NCBI GenBank assembly: GCA_015709695.1
Contig: CP054183.1
Span: 2,220,992-2,284,991 of the forward strand
Length of the DNA: 64,000 bases
DNA from: Gammaproteobacteria bacterium
Lineage (GTDB): Bacteria > Pseudomonadota > Gammaproteobacteria > Steroidobacterales > GCA-2729495
Direction: 5' to 3'
Position 1 is the first letter of the stretch, and every line of letters begins with the position of its first letter. A program made the position numbers and the translations under genes. Below the pieces are notes generated by a model. That model worked only from the letters and a program-made list of their open reading frames with translations, did not search any database and had not been told where the DNA came from. Below are positions 44,283 through 54,348 of this stretch, piece by piece.

Positions 44283-45710
44283 TCAGGGCTGGCGATAGAT
44301 CCAGCGCAGCAGGGCCTGCTGGGATTCGTCGGCCCAGCCGGGCGAGTTCTGCATCATGGTTACCGCGAACTTGCGCCCGCCCGGTGTCTGCACGTAGCCC
44401 GCCAGGGCGTGCACGTTGTTCAGCGTGCCGGTCTTGAGGTGCATGTGGCCGGTGAACTCGGCCCCGCCGAAGCGGCGCCGCGCGGTGCCATCCAGCCCGG
44501 CGAGCGCCAGCGAGGACTCGAACTCCGAGCCGTAGGGGCCACGCTCGGCAGCCAGCAGCAGGCGCGTCAGGCTGCGCGCGGAGATGCGGGTGTCGCGGGT
44601 GAGGCCGGAGCCGTTGCCGATGGCCAGTTCCGGGAATGCCAGCCCCAGGCGCTCCAGTTCCTCCTGGACCGCGCGCTGCCCTTTCTCCACCGTGCCCGGG
44701 GCGCCGAAGCGCTGTGCGCCCAGCGTCAGCAGCAGGTGGCGGGCCATGATGTTGTTGCTGTGCTTGTTGGTCGCGGTGATGACCTCGGTGAGCGGCACGG
44801 ACTCCAGGGTCGCCAGGGTGCGCATGCCGCTCGATGGGGTGGTGGCGCGGCGGAAACGGCCGCGGATGGTGCCGCCACTCTCCTCCCACAGGGCGCGGAA
44901 CAGCCCGTAGGCATACTCGGGCGCCTTCATCAGGCTGCGTGTCACCCGGTACTCGGCACACTGGCGGCTGAAGCGGCCGGTAAAGGTGGCCTCGTCGTGG
45001 TTGCCGACGGTCGCCACCGAGAAATTGATGCGGTTGCGGGTGCCGCCGCAGCTGCCGTTGACGAGCTGCACCTGGTTGCGTATCTGCAGGTTGGCGGGCA
45101 GCGGGTCGGCAGCGATCTCCACCCGGTTGCGCGCCGCGTCGGGCCTGAACATGAAATTCACGGCCTGGAAGTTCACCATCAGCGCGTCGGGGATGACGTT
45201 GTAGGTGCTGTAGGGGCGGCCGTCGAAATCGCCGGGATCGGCGTCGCCGACATCGAAATAGCTGTTGTCGATGACCACGTCGCCGCGGATCTCGCGCACG
45301 CCCCGCAGGCGGATCTCGCGGATGAGCAGCCAGTAGCGCTCCAGCACGAGATAGGGATCGCCCTGGCCCTTGAGGTAGAGGTCGCCGTCGAGCACGCCGC
45401 CGTGGGGCGCGCCGGAGGCCAGTGCCGTGGTCTTCCAGGTGTAGGTGGGCCCCAGCGTTTCCAGCGCCAGGTAGGTGGTGACCAGCTTGATGGCGGAGGC
45501 GGGATTGCGCGGCGTATCGGCATTGAAGGCGAGGATGGGTTTGTCGTGGCCGACTTCCTGCACGTACGCACTGAAGCGCTCCTGCGGGATCTTCGCGCGT
45601 GCCAGCGCGGCACTCACCGTATCCGGCAGGCCGGTGGCCTGGCCGGCTGCAGCAGGCTGTGCTGCGGGCCACAGCAGGAGGGCCATGAGCCACAGTAGTG
45701 TGGAGCGCAT
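44283..45710 (-). CDS. dacB: D-alanyl-D-alanine carboxypeptidase/endopeptidase (PBP4)
   Basis: This 475-aa protein has a signal peptide of about 22 residues. The active-site SxxK is S72-K75 (PASAIKLV), SxN is near 320 (KHSNNIMA), and KTG is in LKTGTLNN near 430. A large insert (residues about 95-290) between SxxK and SxN is the PBP4/class C hallmark. It trims peptidoglycan peptides in the periplasm. The ATG at 45710 overlaps, in antisense, a possible ATG of the divergent DUF3187 gene, so at least one of those two starts is probably internal. It is followed by the PII gene on the same strand. Confidence 0.92.
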   Translation of the reverse strand: MRSTLLWLMALLLWPAAQPAAAGQATGLPDTVSAALARAKIPQERFSAYVQEVGHDKPILAFNADTPRNPASAIKLVTTYLALETLGPTYTWKTTALASGAPHGGVLDGDLYLKGQGDPYLVLERYWLLIREIRLRGVREIRGDVVIDNSYFDVGDADPGDFDGRPYSTYNVIPDALMVNFQAVNFMFRPDAARNRVEIAADPLPANLQIRNQVQLVNGSCGGTRNRINFSVATVGNHDEATFTGRFSRQCAEYRVTRSLMKAPEYAYGLFRALWEESGGTIRGRFRRATTPSSGMRTLATLESVPLTEVITATNKHSNNIMARHLLLTLGAQRFGAPGTVEKGQRAVQEELERLGLAFPELAIGNGSGLTRDTRISARSLTRLLLAAERGPYGSEFESSLALAGLDGTARRRFGGAEFTGHMHLKTGTLNNVHALAGYVQTPGGRKFAVTMMQNSPGWADESQQALLRWIYRQP

Positions 45711-45747
45711 GAATCGCGATGCCTGGGATGAGGACACAACAAAGGCG

Positions 45748-46779
45748 GTGATTGTGCCGAAACCCGGGCGCACGGGTCCAGCACGCAGGCGCGGCAGGCA
45801 CGCGGGGCTCATCGTGCTGCTGCTGGGACTGGCAGGACCGGTGGCGGCGGCAGGCAGCGATGCCGGCCCCGTCGCACACCTGCCCATGACGGACCGCGGC
45901 CCGCTCACCGGCGTGATCGGCGTGCCCACCGGCTGGACCGGCGCCACGATGCCCGCCGCCGAACTGGCCTGGTCGGTGGCCAACAATGCGGTGGGCCAGG
46001 AGTCCGCAGCGGAATTCCTGCTCTTCGACGGGGAGACGCAGGTGCTGACGCTGCGCGCGGGGCGGCGCTTCGGCAGTCGGCTCAGCCTCGGCGTGGAGTT
46101 GCCCTGGATCAGCCACGGTGGCGGTTTCCTCGACCGCTTCATCGACACCTGGCATGACGGCCTCGGGCTCGATCCGGGCATCCGTCCGTCCCTGCCCACC
46201 GGGGACCTGCGCTACGACTACGGACGCGGCGACACGCCATCGCTGGCCCTGCACAGCCAGGTGGCCGGCCTGGGCGACGTGACCACCTCGGCGGCCTGGG
46301 TGCTGGCCGGTGCTGACGCGGACCCGGCCCTGCCCCTGGTCGAGTTGACCACCGACATCCAGTGGGGCACCGGCGATGCCCGCGATCTCACCGGCAGCGG
46401 CTCGACCGACATCGCTGCCGGCCTCGCTGCCAGTGGCGTCGCCGGCGAGCGGCTGGGCTGGTCGCTGCGTGCCGGCATCCTCTGGCCTGGCGATGTGGAT
46501 GCGCCGTTGCCCGCTGCGGCCGGACAGGTCTACTACTACGAAGGCTCGCTCTCCTGGCGGCTGGTGCCGGCACTGGACCTGGTGATGCAGGCGATGGGGC
46601 ACAGCGGTGCCTGGCAGAGCGAGCTGAGGATGCTCGGCGGCCACTCGCTGCAACTCGGCCTCGGTGGCGACTGGCGCTTCGCGGAGCGCTTCGGCCTGCG
46701 CTTCGGGGTGTTCGAGGACCTGCGCGTCGACAGCGCGCCGGACTTCGGCCTGGAGCTGGCGCTCGCCTACCGGCCCTGA
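45748..46779 (+). CDS. DUF3187-family outer-membrane protein
   Basis: This 343-aa protein has a signal peptide (GLIVLLLGLAGPVAAAG). A beta-barrel-like protein follows, with alternating hydrophobic strands, ending in an aromatic/proline terminus, LALAYRP. The segments LTLRAGRRFGSRLSLGVELPW and FIDTWHDGLGLD are typical of DUF3187. It is probably an outer-membrane protein of unknown function. GTG 45748 follows AAAGGCG and gives a normal signal peptide. An ATG at 45709 in the same frame would overlap the dacB start codon. The 3' end converges on the sigma-54 regulator, and a CCTGAG/CTCAGG hairpin (46775-46793) spans both stops. Confidence 0.78.
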   Translation: MIVPKPGRTGPARRRGRHAGLIVLLLGLAGPVAAAGSDAGPVAHLPMTDRGPLTGVIGVPTGWTGATMPAAELAWSVANNAVGQESAAEFLLFDGETQVLTLRAGRRFGSRLSLGVELPWISHGGGFLDRFIDTWHDGLGLDPGIRPSLPTGDLRYDYGRGDTPSLALHSQVAGLGDVTTSAAWVLAGADADPALPLVELTTDIQWGTGDARDLTGSGSTDIAAGLAASGVAGERLGWSLRAGILWPGDVDAPLPAAAGQVYYYEGSLSWRLVPALDLVMQAMGHSGAWQSELRMLGGHSLQLGLGGDWRFAERFGLRFGVFEDLRVDSAPDFGLELALAYRP

Positions 46780-46788
46780 GCCGGCAGC

Positions 46789-48612
<1,824 letters not shown>

Positions 48613-48662
48613 GGGGAGAGAGTTTACGGTATTCCGTGTACTGAAGTCACGATAATTCGTGT

Positions 48663-48680
48663 ATTACGTTTTTTCGTAAT
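48663..48680. promoter_or_regulatory. Inverted repeat, candidate activator site 1
   Basis: ATTACG (48663-48668) and CGTAAT (48675-48680) are perfect 6-bp arms around six T residues. It lies about 60 bp upstream of the sigma-54 promoter and between the activator gene and its likely target. It is in the position expected for an enhancer-binding-protein site or an autoregulatory operator. Confidence 0.45.
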
Positions 48681-48699
48681 GACCTGAGATGTTCTAATT

Positions 48700-48719
48700 C
48701 ATTGTTTGTAAACACAATG
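48700..48719. promoter_or_regulatory. Inverted repeat, candidate activator site 2
   Basis: CATTGT (48700-48705) and ACAATG (48714-48719) are perfect arms with an 8-bp AT-rich spacer. It ends only 5 bp before the -24 element, closer than most enhancer sites, so it could instead be a repressor or IHF-assisted site. Another small palindrome, ACGA-TAAT-TCGT, lies at 48649-48660. Confidence 0.42.
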
Positions 48720-48724
48720 ACGAA

Positions 48725-48741
48725 TTGGCATGGATCCTGCA
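48725..48741 (+). promoter_or_regulatory. Sigma-54 (-24/-12) promoter
   Basis: TTGGCATG, four bases, then CTGCA match the YTGGCACG-N4-TTGCW consensus. The invariant GG and GC are exactly 12 bases apart. The predicted start near 48752 leaves a leader of about 42 nt before the 55-codon gene at 48794. A sigma-54 activator gene lies divergently upstream. Confidence 0.72.
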
Positions 48742-48793
48742 ATAGCTGGGTAGGCCCAAGGGTGGGCCCGAATGACGCAGGAAAGGCAAGCGT

Positions 48794-48961
48794 ATGGACA
48801 CCAGGAACGGACACTTCCACTTTTCAGGCGAGCGCCTGTCGGCGCTGCTCCTCGCCGTTGCCGCCACGGTGATGGTCTTTGCCGCCATCAATGCCGGCTT
48901 CACGCCGCATGCGGCTCACGTCGCCAGCCGTGTGCTGGGTGCATCGCCGCTCAGCCTGTAG
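48794..48961 (+). CDS. 55-aa single-pass membrane protein, sigma-54 target
   Basis: This 55-aa protein has a charged N terminus (MDTRNGHFHFSGER), one membrane helix (LLLAVAATVMVFAAINAG, residues about 18-36), and a short tail with HAAHVASRVLGASPLSL. It could also be read as a poor signal peptide with a short mature peptide. AGGAAAGG lies upstream of the ATG. It is the first and only gene after the sigma-54 promoter at 48725-48741; a strong terminator follows 125 bp later. No family recognised. Small sigma-54-driven membrane peptides usually act as regulators or partners of larger complexes. Confidence 0.62.
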   Translation: MDTRNGHFHFSGERLSALLLAVAATVMVFAAINAGFTPHAAHVASRVLGASPLSL

Positions 48962-49085
48962 GGCCACAACAGCAACGAACTTCCCGGTCGCGCCGCAGTC
49001 CCTCCCCCCCTCGGCGGCACGACCAGGAAACGACGGCAGGACATGCCGTCAGCCGCAGGCTCCCCCCCTCCAGGATCCTGCCGCC

Positions 49086-49122
49086 AAAGGGCTCGCCTCG
49101 CGAGCCCTTTTTTTTGTTTTTT
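49086..49122 (+). terminator. Strong intrinsic terminator
   Basis: AAAGGGCTCGC (49086-49096) pairs with GCGAGCCCTTT (49100-49110) around a three-base loop, followed by a run of T residues to about 49122 with a single G. It ends transcription from the sigma-54 promoter about 125 bp past the small gene. The 48962-49085 stretch before it holds no recognisable gene and could be a 3' UTR or small RNA. Confidence 0.85.
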
Positions 49123-49203
49123 GGTGCCGGTGTTACGGTTTCGGTAACGGCACAAACGCACCGGATTCGCAGCACGTGTTACCGAAACCGTAACACCGGC
49201 ACC
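49123..49203. repeat. 81-bp element with 26-bp perfect inverted repeat
   Basis: The arms 49123-49148 and 49178-49203 are perfect reverse complements of 26 bases, separated by 29 bases. Each arm itself contains a smaller GTTAC/GTAAC palindrome, so a cruciform or branched hairpin could form. It abuts the terminator T-run on one side and the stop of the PGPGW gene on the other. It could be a MITE remnant, a REP-like element or a 3'-end processing structure. No transposase is nearby. Confidence 0.75.
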
Positions 49204-49206
49204 GAA

Positions 49207-49458
49207 TTACCACTTGCGGGTCTTCTCCAGCAGCCCGTTGAGCTGCTCCCTGGTGAGGCGGGATTTCAGGCGTTCCAGCCAGAGCTTTGCCCAGGCGAAC
49301 TCCAGCGCGAGGATGGCGAGGCCGAGCGGAATCACCACCAGCCCGGGACCGGGTGTCACCAGCATGACCACACCGGCAAGCACCACGGTTCCGCCGATGA
49401 CCGCGACCACGATGCGCCGGGCCAGCTGGTAACCGCGCCTGCCTAGTTCCGCGAACAC
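49207..49458 (-). CDS. PGPGW-type small transmembrane protein
   Basis: This 83-aa protein has a central hydrophobic segment with TPGPGLVVIPLGLAILALEFAWAK (residues about 35-58), the mark of the PGPGW putative transmembrane family. It also has a second helix, VVAVIGGTVVLAGVVML. A basic helical C terminus, LKSRLTREQLNGLLEKTRK, is cytoplasmic. Function unknown. GTG 49458 is the likely start after a CGGGA-like site. Its stop lies 4 bp from the long inverted repeat. Confidence 0.75.
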   Translation of the reverse strand: MFAELGRRGYQLARRIVVAVIGGTVVLAGVVMLVTPGPGLVVIPLGLAILALEFAWAKLWLERLKSRLTREQLNGLLEKTRKW

Positions 49459-49505
49459 TGCCGCATCCCGTGACCAGCGCGCCGCCGCTGATCACCCTTC
49501 ATGGC

Positions 49506-50561
49506 CTAGCGGAAGCGCGTCTGGATGGAATCGAGCGCCTTCTGGCCGGGATTCAGGCGGGTATAGGGCACTTCATTGAGCGGCTGTGCCGGCGTCGCCT
49601 GGACTTCGTGCATGTCCGGCTGGCCCTCGTCGATGAACAGCAGGCCGGTGACGATCTCGCCCTGGGCCTGGCGCTGCGAGAGGTAGCCGAATGCCGCCAT
49701 GCGGTCTCTCGCGTCGTAGTCGGCACCCACCTTGCGCAGCAGCACGCGGCTGCCGTCATGCAGGGTCACGGACTGGACGGAACCGGCCACCTGTTCGCTG
49801 CGGATCTCCCTGGCCGGGGGCACGTAGTCCGCGTAAATCGCCGCCTGGCGATGCTTGCGGGTGAAGTCGTAGCTCTTGGTCGAGCCCTCGTGGTCGTTGA
49901 AGGTCACGCAGGGGGAGATCACGTCGATCATGGCGAAGCCGCGATGCCGGATGCCGGCCTTGAGCAGCGGCACGAGGTGCTCCTTGTCACCCGAGAAACT
50001 GCGGGCCACGAAGGTGCAGCCGATCGACAGCGCCAGCAGGCAGGGGTCGATGGGGGGCTGCTGGTTGACCTCGCCCTTCTTCGCCTTGCTGCCCACATCG
50101 GCCGAGGCCGAGAACTGGCCCTTGGTCAGGCCATACACGCCGTTGTTCTCGATGACATACAGCATGTCGAGGTTGCGGCGGATCGCATGACAGAACTGCC
50201 CGAGGCCGATGGACAGCGTGTCGCCGTCGCCGGAGACACCGATGTAGGTGAGGTCGCGGTTGGCGGCACTGGCACCGGTGGCCACCGAGGCCATGCGCCC
50301 GTGCACCGAATTGAAGCCATGCGATGCCGAGGCGAAGTAGGCCGGGGTCTTCGAGGAGCAGCCGATGCCGGAGAGCTTCGCCATGCGGTGCGGCGGAATG
50401 GACAGCTCGAAGGCGGCCTGCACCAGCGCGGCGGTGATGGAGTCGTGGCCGCAGCCGGCGCAGAGGGTGGACATGCCGCCCTCGTAGTCGCGCAGCGAGA
50501 GCCCGAGTTCGTTACGCGGCAGCCCCGGGTGGACCACCTTCGGCTTGGCGATGTAGCTCAT
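49506..50561 (-). CDS. 2-oxoacid:ferredoxin oxidoreductase beta subunit
   Basis: This 351-aa TPP-binding subunit has a cluster-binding CAGCGHDS near residue 35, GIGCSSK near 66 and CHAIRRNLDML. Its TPP motif is GVSGDGDTLSIG, followed by NNGVYGLTKGQ. This matches KorB/PorB-type enzymes that oxidise 2-oxoglutarate or a related 2-oxoacid to acyl-CoA plus CO2 with reduced ferredoxin. The ATG overlaps the alpha-subunit stop as ATGA. The third gene of the operon is a GltD-like flavoprotein with ferredoxin-type clusters that can re-oxidise the ferredoxin electrons onto NAD(P). Confidence 0.9.
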   Translation of the reverse strand: MSYIAKPKVVHPGLPRNELGLSLRDYEGGMSTLCAGCGHDSITAALVQAAFELSIPPHRMAKLSGIGCSSKTPAYFASASHGFNSVHGRMASVATGASAANRDLTYIGVSGDGDTLSIGLGQFCHAIRRNLDMLYVIENNGVYGLTKGQFSASADVGSKAKKGEVNQQPPIDPCLLALSIGCTFVARSFSGDKEHLVPLLKAGIRHRGFAMIDVISPCVTFNDHEGSTKSYDFTRKHRQAAIYADYVPPAREIRSEQVAGSVQSVTLHDGSRVLLRKVGADYDARDRMAAFGYLSQRQAQGEIVTGLLFIDEGQPDMHEVQATPAQPLNEVPYTRLNPGQKALDSIQTRFR

Positions 50562-52369
50562 GCGGCTTTGCCCCTGGCCATGTCCTGGTTGATGCCGTCG
50601 ACGATGCTCGCCGCGGTGACGGGCAAGCCGTCGTAGTGGAGCACGGGAACGAGCTTGTCCTGCTCGACCCGTGTTTCCAGCAGCAGCAGCGCCCGCAGCT
50701 GGGCGTCACGATTCTGCTCGACCACGTAGATGCGGTCGTGGGCGTCGAGGAACTCCTGCACGGCCTTGCCGAACGGGAATGCCCTGACCCGCAGGTAGCT
50801 GGTGCCGACGCCGGACGCGGCGAGCCGGTCGCGCGCCTCGCGCACCGCGCCGTCGCAGCTGCCCACCGAGAGGATGCCGATGCGGTGGTGCCCGGCCTGG
50901 TCGACCACCGGCCCGGGGACCAGCGTCTTCGCGGTCTCCCACTTGAGGCGCAGCCGGTCCACCACATGCTGGTATTCCTTCGCGTCCTCGGTATAGGCGC
51001 CGTACATGTTGTGCCCGGAGCCGCGGGTGAAGTACGCGCCCTTCGGGTGCACGCCCGGCAGGCTGCGCCAGGGAATGCCATCGTTGTCGACGTCGAGGTA
51101 ACGGTGGAACTTCTCGATCGCCTCCAGCTGGCTGGCGCTCATCACCTTGCCGCGGTCGGGCTGGTAGCCGGCATCCCATTTCAGCTCGCGGCACATCCAG
51201 TCGTTCATGCCGATGTCGAGGTCCGTCAGCACGATCACCGGCGTCTGCAGCCGTTCGGCCAGGTTGAAGGCCTCGGCGCTCAGATAGAAGGCTTCCTCCG
51301 GGTTGGCCGGGAACAGCAGCACGTGGCGCGTGTCGCCATGGGATGCGTAGGCGCAGGCCATGATGTCGGCCTGCTGCGTGCGCGTCGGCATGCCGGTGGA
51401 GGGCCCGCAGCGCTGCACATTGATCAGGACCGCCGGGATCTCGGTGAAATACCCGTAGCCGAGGAACTCGCCCATCAGCGAGATGCCGGGCCCGCTGGTC
51501 GAGGTGAAGGATCGCGCGCCGTTCCAGCTTGCCCCGAGCACCATGCCGATCGCCGCGAGCTCGTCTTCGGCCTGGATGATGGCCACGTTGCTGCGCCCGG
51601 TCTCCGGGTCCTTGCGCAGCCGCTCGGCGTAGCGCTTGAAGGAGTCGATCACGGAGGTCGAGGGCGTGATCGGGTACCAGCCGACCACCGTGGCCCCGGC
51701 AAACAGCGCACCGAGCGCGGCGGTGGAGTTGCCGTCGATCATGATGTGGCCGCCGGTCTCGTCCATCACCTGCGCCCGGAACGGCAGGGGGCAGGCGAAG
51801 TGCTCCTTCGCATAGTGGTAGCCCAGGTCGAAGGCGGCCTGGTTGGAATCGAGCAGCTGCGGCTTGGCGCCATAGCTCTCCTGGAGCAGGCTGCGCACCA
51901 CGCCCATGTCGATGTCGAGCAGGGCCGCCAGCACGCCGACATAGGCGATGTTCTTCATCAGCACGCGCTCGCGCGCCCTGCTGAAGCGCTCGTTGCACAT
52001 GCGGGCCAGGGGCACGCCGAGCACCGTGATGTCCTCGCGGGCCAGTTGCCGGTCCCGGGGCCAGGTGGAGTCGTAGATGAGGTAGCCGCCCGCCGCCACT
52101 TCCGCCAGGTCCTTGCGGTAGGTCTGGGCGTTCATCGCCACCATGACATCGACGCGACCGGAGCGGCAGATGTAGCCATCCCTGCTGGCGCGGATCTCGT
52201 ACCAGGTGGGCAGCCCCTGGATGTTGGACGGGAAGTAGTTCTTGCCCGCCACGGGGATGCCCATGCGGAAGAAGGACTTCATCAGCAGGGTGTTGGCGCT
52301 GGCCGAGCCGGTGCCGTTGACGTTGGCGATCTTGACGGTGAAGTCGTTGTCTCGGGGTGTGTGGCTCAT
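50558..52369 (-). CDS. 2-oxoacid:ferredoxin oxidoreductase alpha subunit (gamma-alpha fusion)
   Basis: This 603-aa protein has an N-terminal gamma domain (residues 10-185, NVNGTGSASANTLLMKSFFRMG), then the alpha domain starting near residue 210 with VVGWYPITPSTSVID. The gamma-alpha order in one chain is typical of KorA-type enzymes. It pairs with the beta subunit encoded downstream (4-bp overlap). The substrate is likely 2-oxoglutarate, but pyruvate or branched-chain 2-oxoacids cannot be excluded by eye. The ATG at 52369 gives the expected start of the gamma domain. It lies 85 bp after the GltD-like gene. Confidence 0.9.
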   Translation of the reverse strand: MSHTPRDNDFTVKIANVNGTGSASANTLLMKSFFRMGIPVAGKNYFPSNIQGLPTWYEIRASRDGYICRSGRVDVMVAMNAQTYRKDLAEVAAGGYLIYDSTWPRDRQLAREDITVLGVPLARMCNERFSRARERVLMKNIAYVGVLAALLDIDMGVVRSLLQESYGAKPQLLDSNQAAFDLGYHYAKEHFACPLPFRAQVMDETGGHIMIDGNSTAALGALFAGATVVGWYPITPSTSVIDSFKRYAERLRKDPETGRSNVAIIQAEDELAAIGMVLGASWNGARSFTSTSGPGISLMGEFLGYGYFTEIPAVLINVQRCGPSTGMPTRTQQADIMACAYASHGDTRHVLLFPANPEEAFYLSAEAFNLAERLQTPVIVLTDLDIGMNDWMCRELKWDAGYQPDRGKVMSASQLEAIEKFHRYLDVDNDGIPWRSLPGVHPKGAYFTRGSGHNMYGAYTEDAKEYQHVVDRLRLKWETAKTLVPGPVVDQAGHHRIGILSVGSCDGAVREARDRLAASGVGTSYLRVRAFPFGKAVQEFLDAHDRIYVVEQNRDAQLRALLLLETRVEQDKLVPVLHYDGLPVTAASIVDGINQDMARGKAA

Positions 52370-52454
52370 GGGGCTCGTTGCAGCTGGTTGTCAGGCTCAG
52401 CCGGCTGCCATGGCCGCCGGCCGGGGCCGGCGGCGGGCGCTGGCGCCAGCGGGT

Positions 52455-54266
52455 TCAGGTTCCGGTCTTGACCCGGGGCAGGGCCGGAGCGGGCTCATCG
52501 CGTGCGTAGGGCACCTTGAGGGTGAATTTCTGCATGTCCCAGGCGCCAGTCGGGCAGCGCTCGGCACAGAGGCTGCAGTGCAGGCAGAGGTCCTCGTCCT
52601 TGACCATGACGCGACCGGTCTGGGGCAGCGGGCCGGAGACGAACAGCGCCTGCTCCAGGTTGGCCGACGGCGCCGACAGGCGCTGGCGCAGCTCGTCCTC
52701 GGCCCCGTCGGGGGTGATGGTCAGGCAGCGTGTCGGGCAGATGTCCACGCAGGCATCGCACTCGATGCAGAGCTTGTCGGTGAACACCGTCTGGATGTCG
52801 CAGTTCAGGCAGCGCTCGACTTCCCGGGTGTACTGCTCGGCGGTGAAGCCAAGTTCCACCTCGAGATCGAGCTTCTGGAAGCGCTCCTTCAGCGCGACGT
52901 GCGGCACCAGGCGCCGCTCGGCGGCATCGTAGGCGTTGCTGAAGGCCCACTCGTGCATGCCCATCTTCGAGGTGGCCAGGTTCATGCCGTAGGGCGGCCG
53001 GCTGGCGATGTCCTCGCCGTGGCAGTAACGGTGGATGGAGATCGCGGCCTGGTGGCCATGCTCCACCGCCCAGATGATGTTCTTCGGGCCGAAGGCGGCA
53101 TCACCGCCGAAGAACACGCCCGGCCGCGTGCCCTGGTAGGTACCGGCGTCCACCACCGGCACGTCCCACTTGTCGAACTCGATGCCGATATCGCGCTCGA
53201 TCCAGGGGAAGGCGTTCTCCTGGCCGATCGCCAGCACCACGTCATCACAGGGAAACAGCTCCTCGCCGATGACCTTCTCGCTGGTGATGCGGCCACGGGC
53301 GTCGAATTCGTAGGCCATCTTCTCGAAGATCATGCCGGTGAGCCTGCCACCGGTGACGACGAAGGACTTCGGCGCGTGGTTCACCACGATCTCGACCGTC
53401 TCCTCCTCGGCATCCTGCAGCTCCCAGGGCGAGGCCTTGAAGAACTCGCGCGGCTTGCGCGCCATGACCTTGACGCTCTTCGCGCCCAGCCGCAGCGAGG
53501 TGCGGCAGCAGTCCATGGCGGTGTTGCCCACGCCGATGATCAGCACCTTCTCGCCGATCCGCTCGACGTGGCCGAAGGCCACCGACTCCAGCCACTGGAT
53601 GCCGATGTGGATGTTGGCCGCTGCCGCCTCGCGCCCCGGCAGGCGCAGGTTCTTGCCCTTCGGCGCGCCGCTGCCGACGAAGATCGCGTCGTAGTTCTCC
53701 GCCAGCAGCGCCCGCATGCTCTCCACCGGCGTGCCGAGGCGCAGGTCCGCGCCCATGCCGATGATCATGTCGATCTCCTCGTCCAGCACCTCCACGGGCA
53801 GGCGGAACGAGGGAATATTGCTGCGCATCAGGCCGCCGGGCACACCCAGGGCCTCGTAGATCACCACTTCATATCCGAGCGGCAGCAGATCGTTGGCGAC
53901 CGTCAGCGAAGCGGGGCCGGCACCCACCAGGGCGACGCGCTTGCCGTTCTTCTGCGCCGGCGCCCGGGGCAGCAACGCGGCGACATCGTCACGCAGGTCG
54001 GCCGCGACGCGCTTGAGGCGGCAGATCGCCACCGGCTTTTCCTCCACGCGACCGCGGCGGCAGGCCGGCTCGCAGGGGCGGTCGCAGACGCGCCCGAGGA
54101 TGCCCGGGAACACGTTGGCCTGCCGGTTGAGCATGTAGGCGTCGGTGTAGCGTCCCTGGGCGATGAGGCGTATGTAGCCAGGTACGTCGGTGTGGGCGGG
54201 ACAGCCCCATTGGCAATCGACGACCTTGTGGAAGTAGTCCGGGTTCTTGGTATCGGTGGGCTGCAT
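52455..54266 (-). CDS. GltD-like NAD(P)H flavoprotein with ferredoxin clusters
   Basis: This 603-aa protein has an N-terminal iron-sulfur region with DCQWGCPAHTDVPGYI and CDRPCEPACRRG. FAD binding is at VALVGAGPASLTVANDLLP near residue 112 and NAD(P) binding at IGVGNTAMDCCRTSLRLGA near 245. A C-terminal double 4Fe-4S unit has CIECDACVDICPTRC and CLHCSLCAERCPTGA. This is the glutamate-synthase small-subunit fold adapted to move electrons between ferredoxin and NAD(P). Co-operonic with korAB-like genes, it probably connects 2-oxoacid oxidation to NAD(P)H. A TATAAT box at 54349-54354 (minus) may start the operon. Confidence 0.87.
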   Translation of the reverse strand: MQPTDTKNPDYFHKVVDCQWGCPAHTDVPGYIRLIAQGRYTDAYMLNRQANVFPGILGRVCDRPCEPACRRGRVEEKPVAICRLKRVAADLRDDVAALLPRAPAQKNGKRVALVGAGPASLTVANDLLPLGYEVVIYEALGVPGGLMRSNIPSFRLPVEVLDEEIDMIIGMGADLRLGTPVESMRALLAENYDAIFVGSGAPKGKNLRLPGREAAAANIHIGIQWLESVAFGHVERIGEKVLIIGVGNTAMDCCRTSLRLGAKSVKVMARKPREFFKASPWELQDAEEETVEIVVNHAPKSFVVTGGRLTGMIFEKMAYEFDARGRITSEKVIGEELFPCDDVVLAIGQENAFPWIERDIGIEFDKWDVPVVDAGTYQGTRPGVFFGGDAAFGPKNIIWAVEHGHQAAISIHRYCHGEDIASRPPYGMNLATSKMGMHEWAFSNAYDAAERRLVPHVALKERFQKLDLEVELGFTAEQYTREVERCLNCDIQTVFTDKLCIECDACVDICPTRCLTITPDGAEDELRQRLSAPSANLEQALFVSGPLPQTGRVMVKDEDLCLHCSLCAERCPTGAWDMQKFTLKVPYARDEPAPALPRVKTGT

Positions 54267-54348
54267 GGCGAGGGGATGCGCTTCCCGGAGGCTCCGGGCC
54301 CGATGAAAACGGTCAGGTTGAAAGTGACTGGCTGCGGAATTGCACCGG

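Noticed and set aside
48794-48961. Small frame as a fourth CTERM protein
   Set aside because: It has a hydrophobic helix but no VP motif and no basic tail after it.
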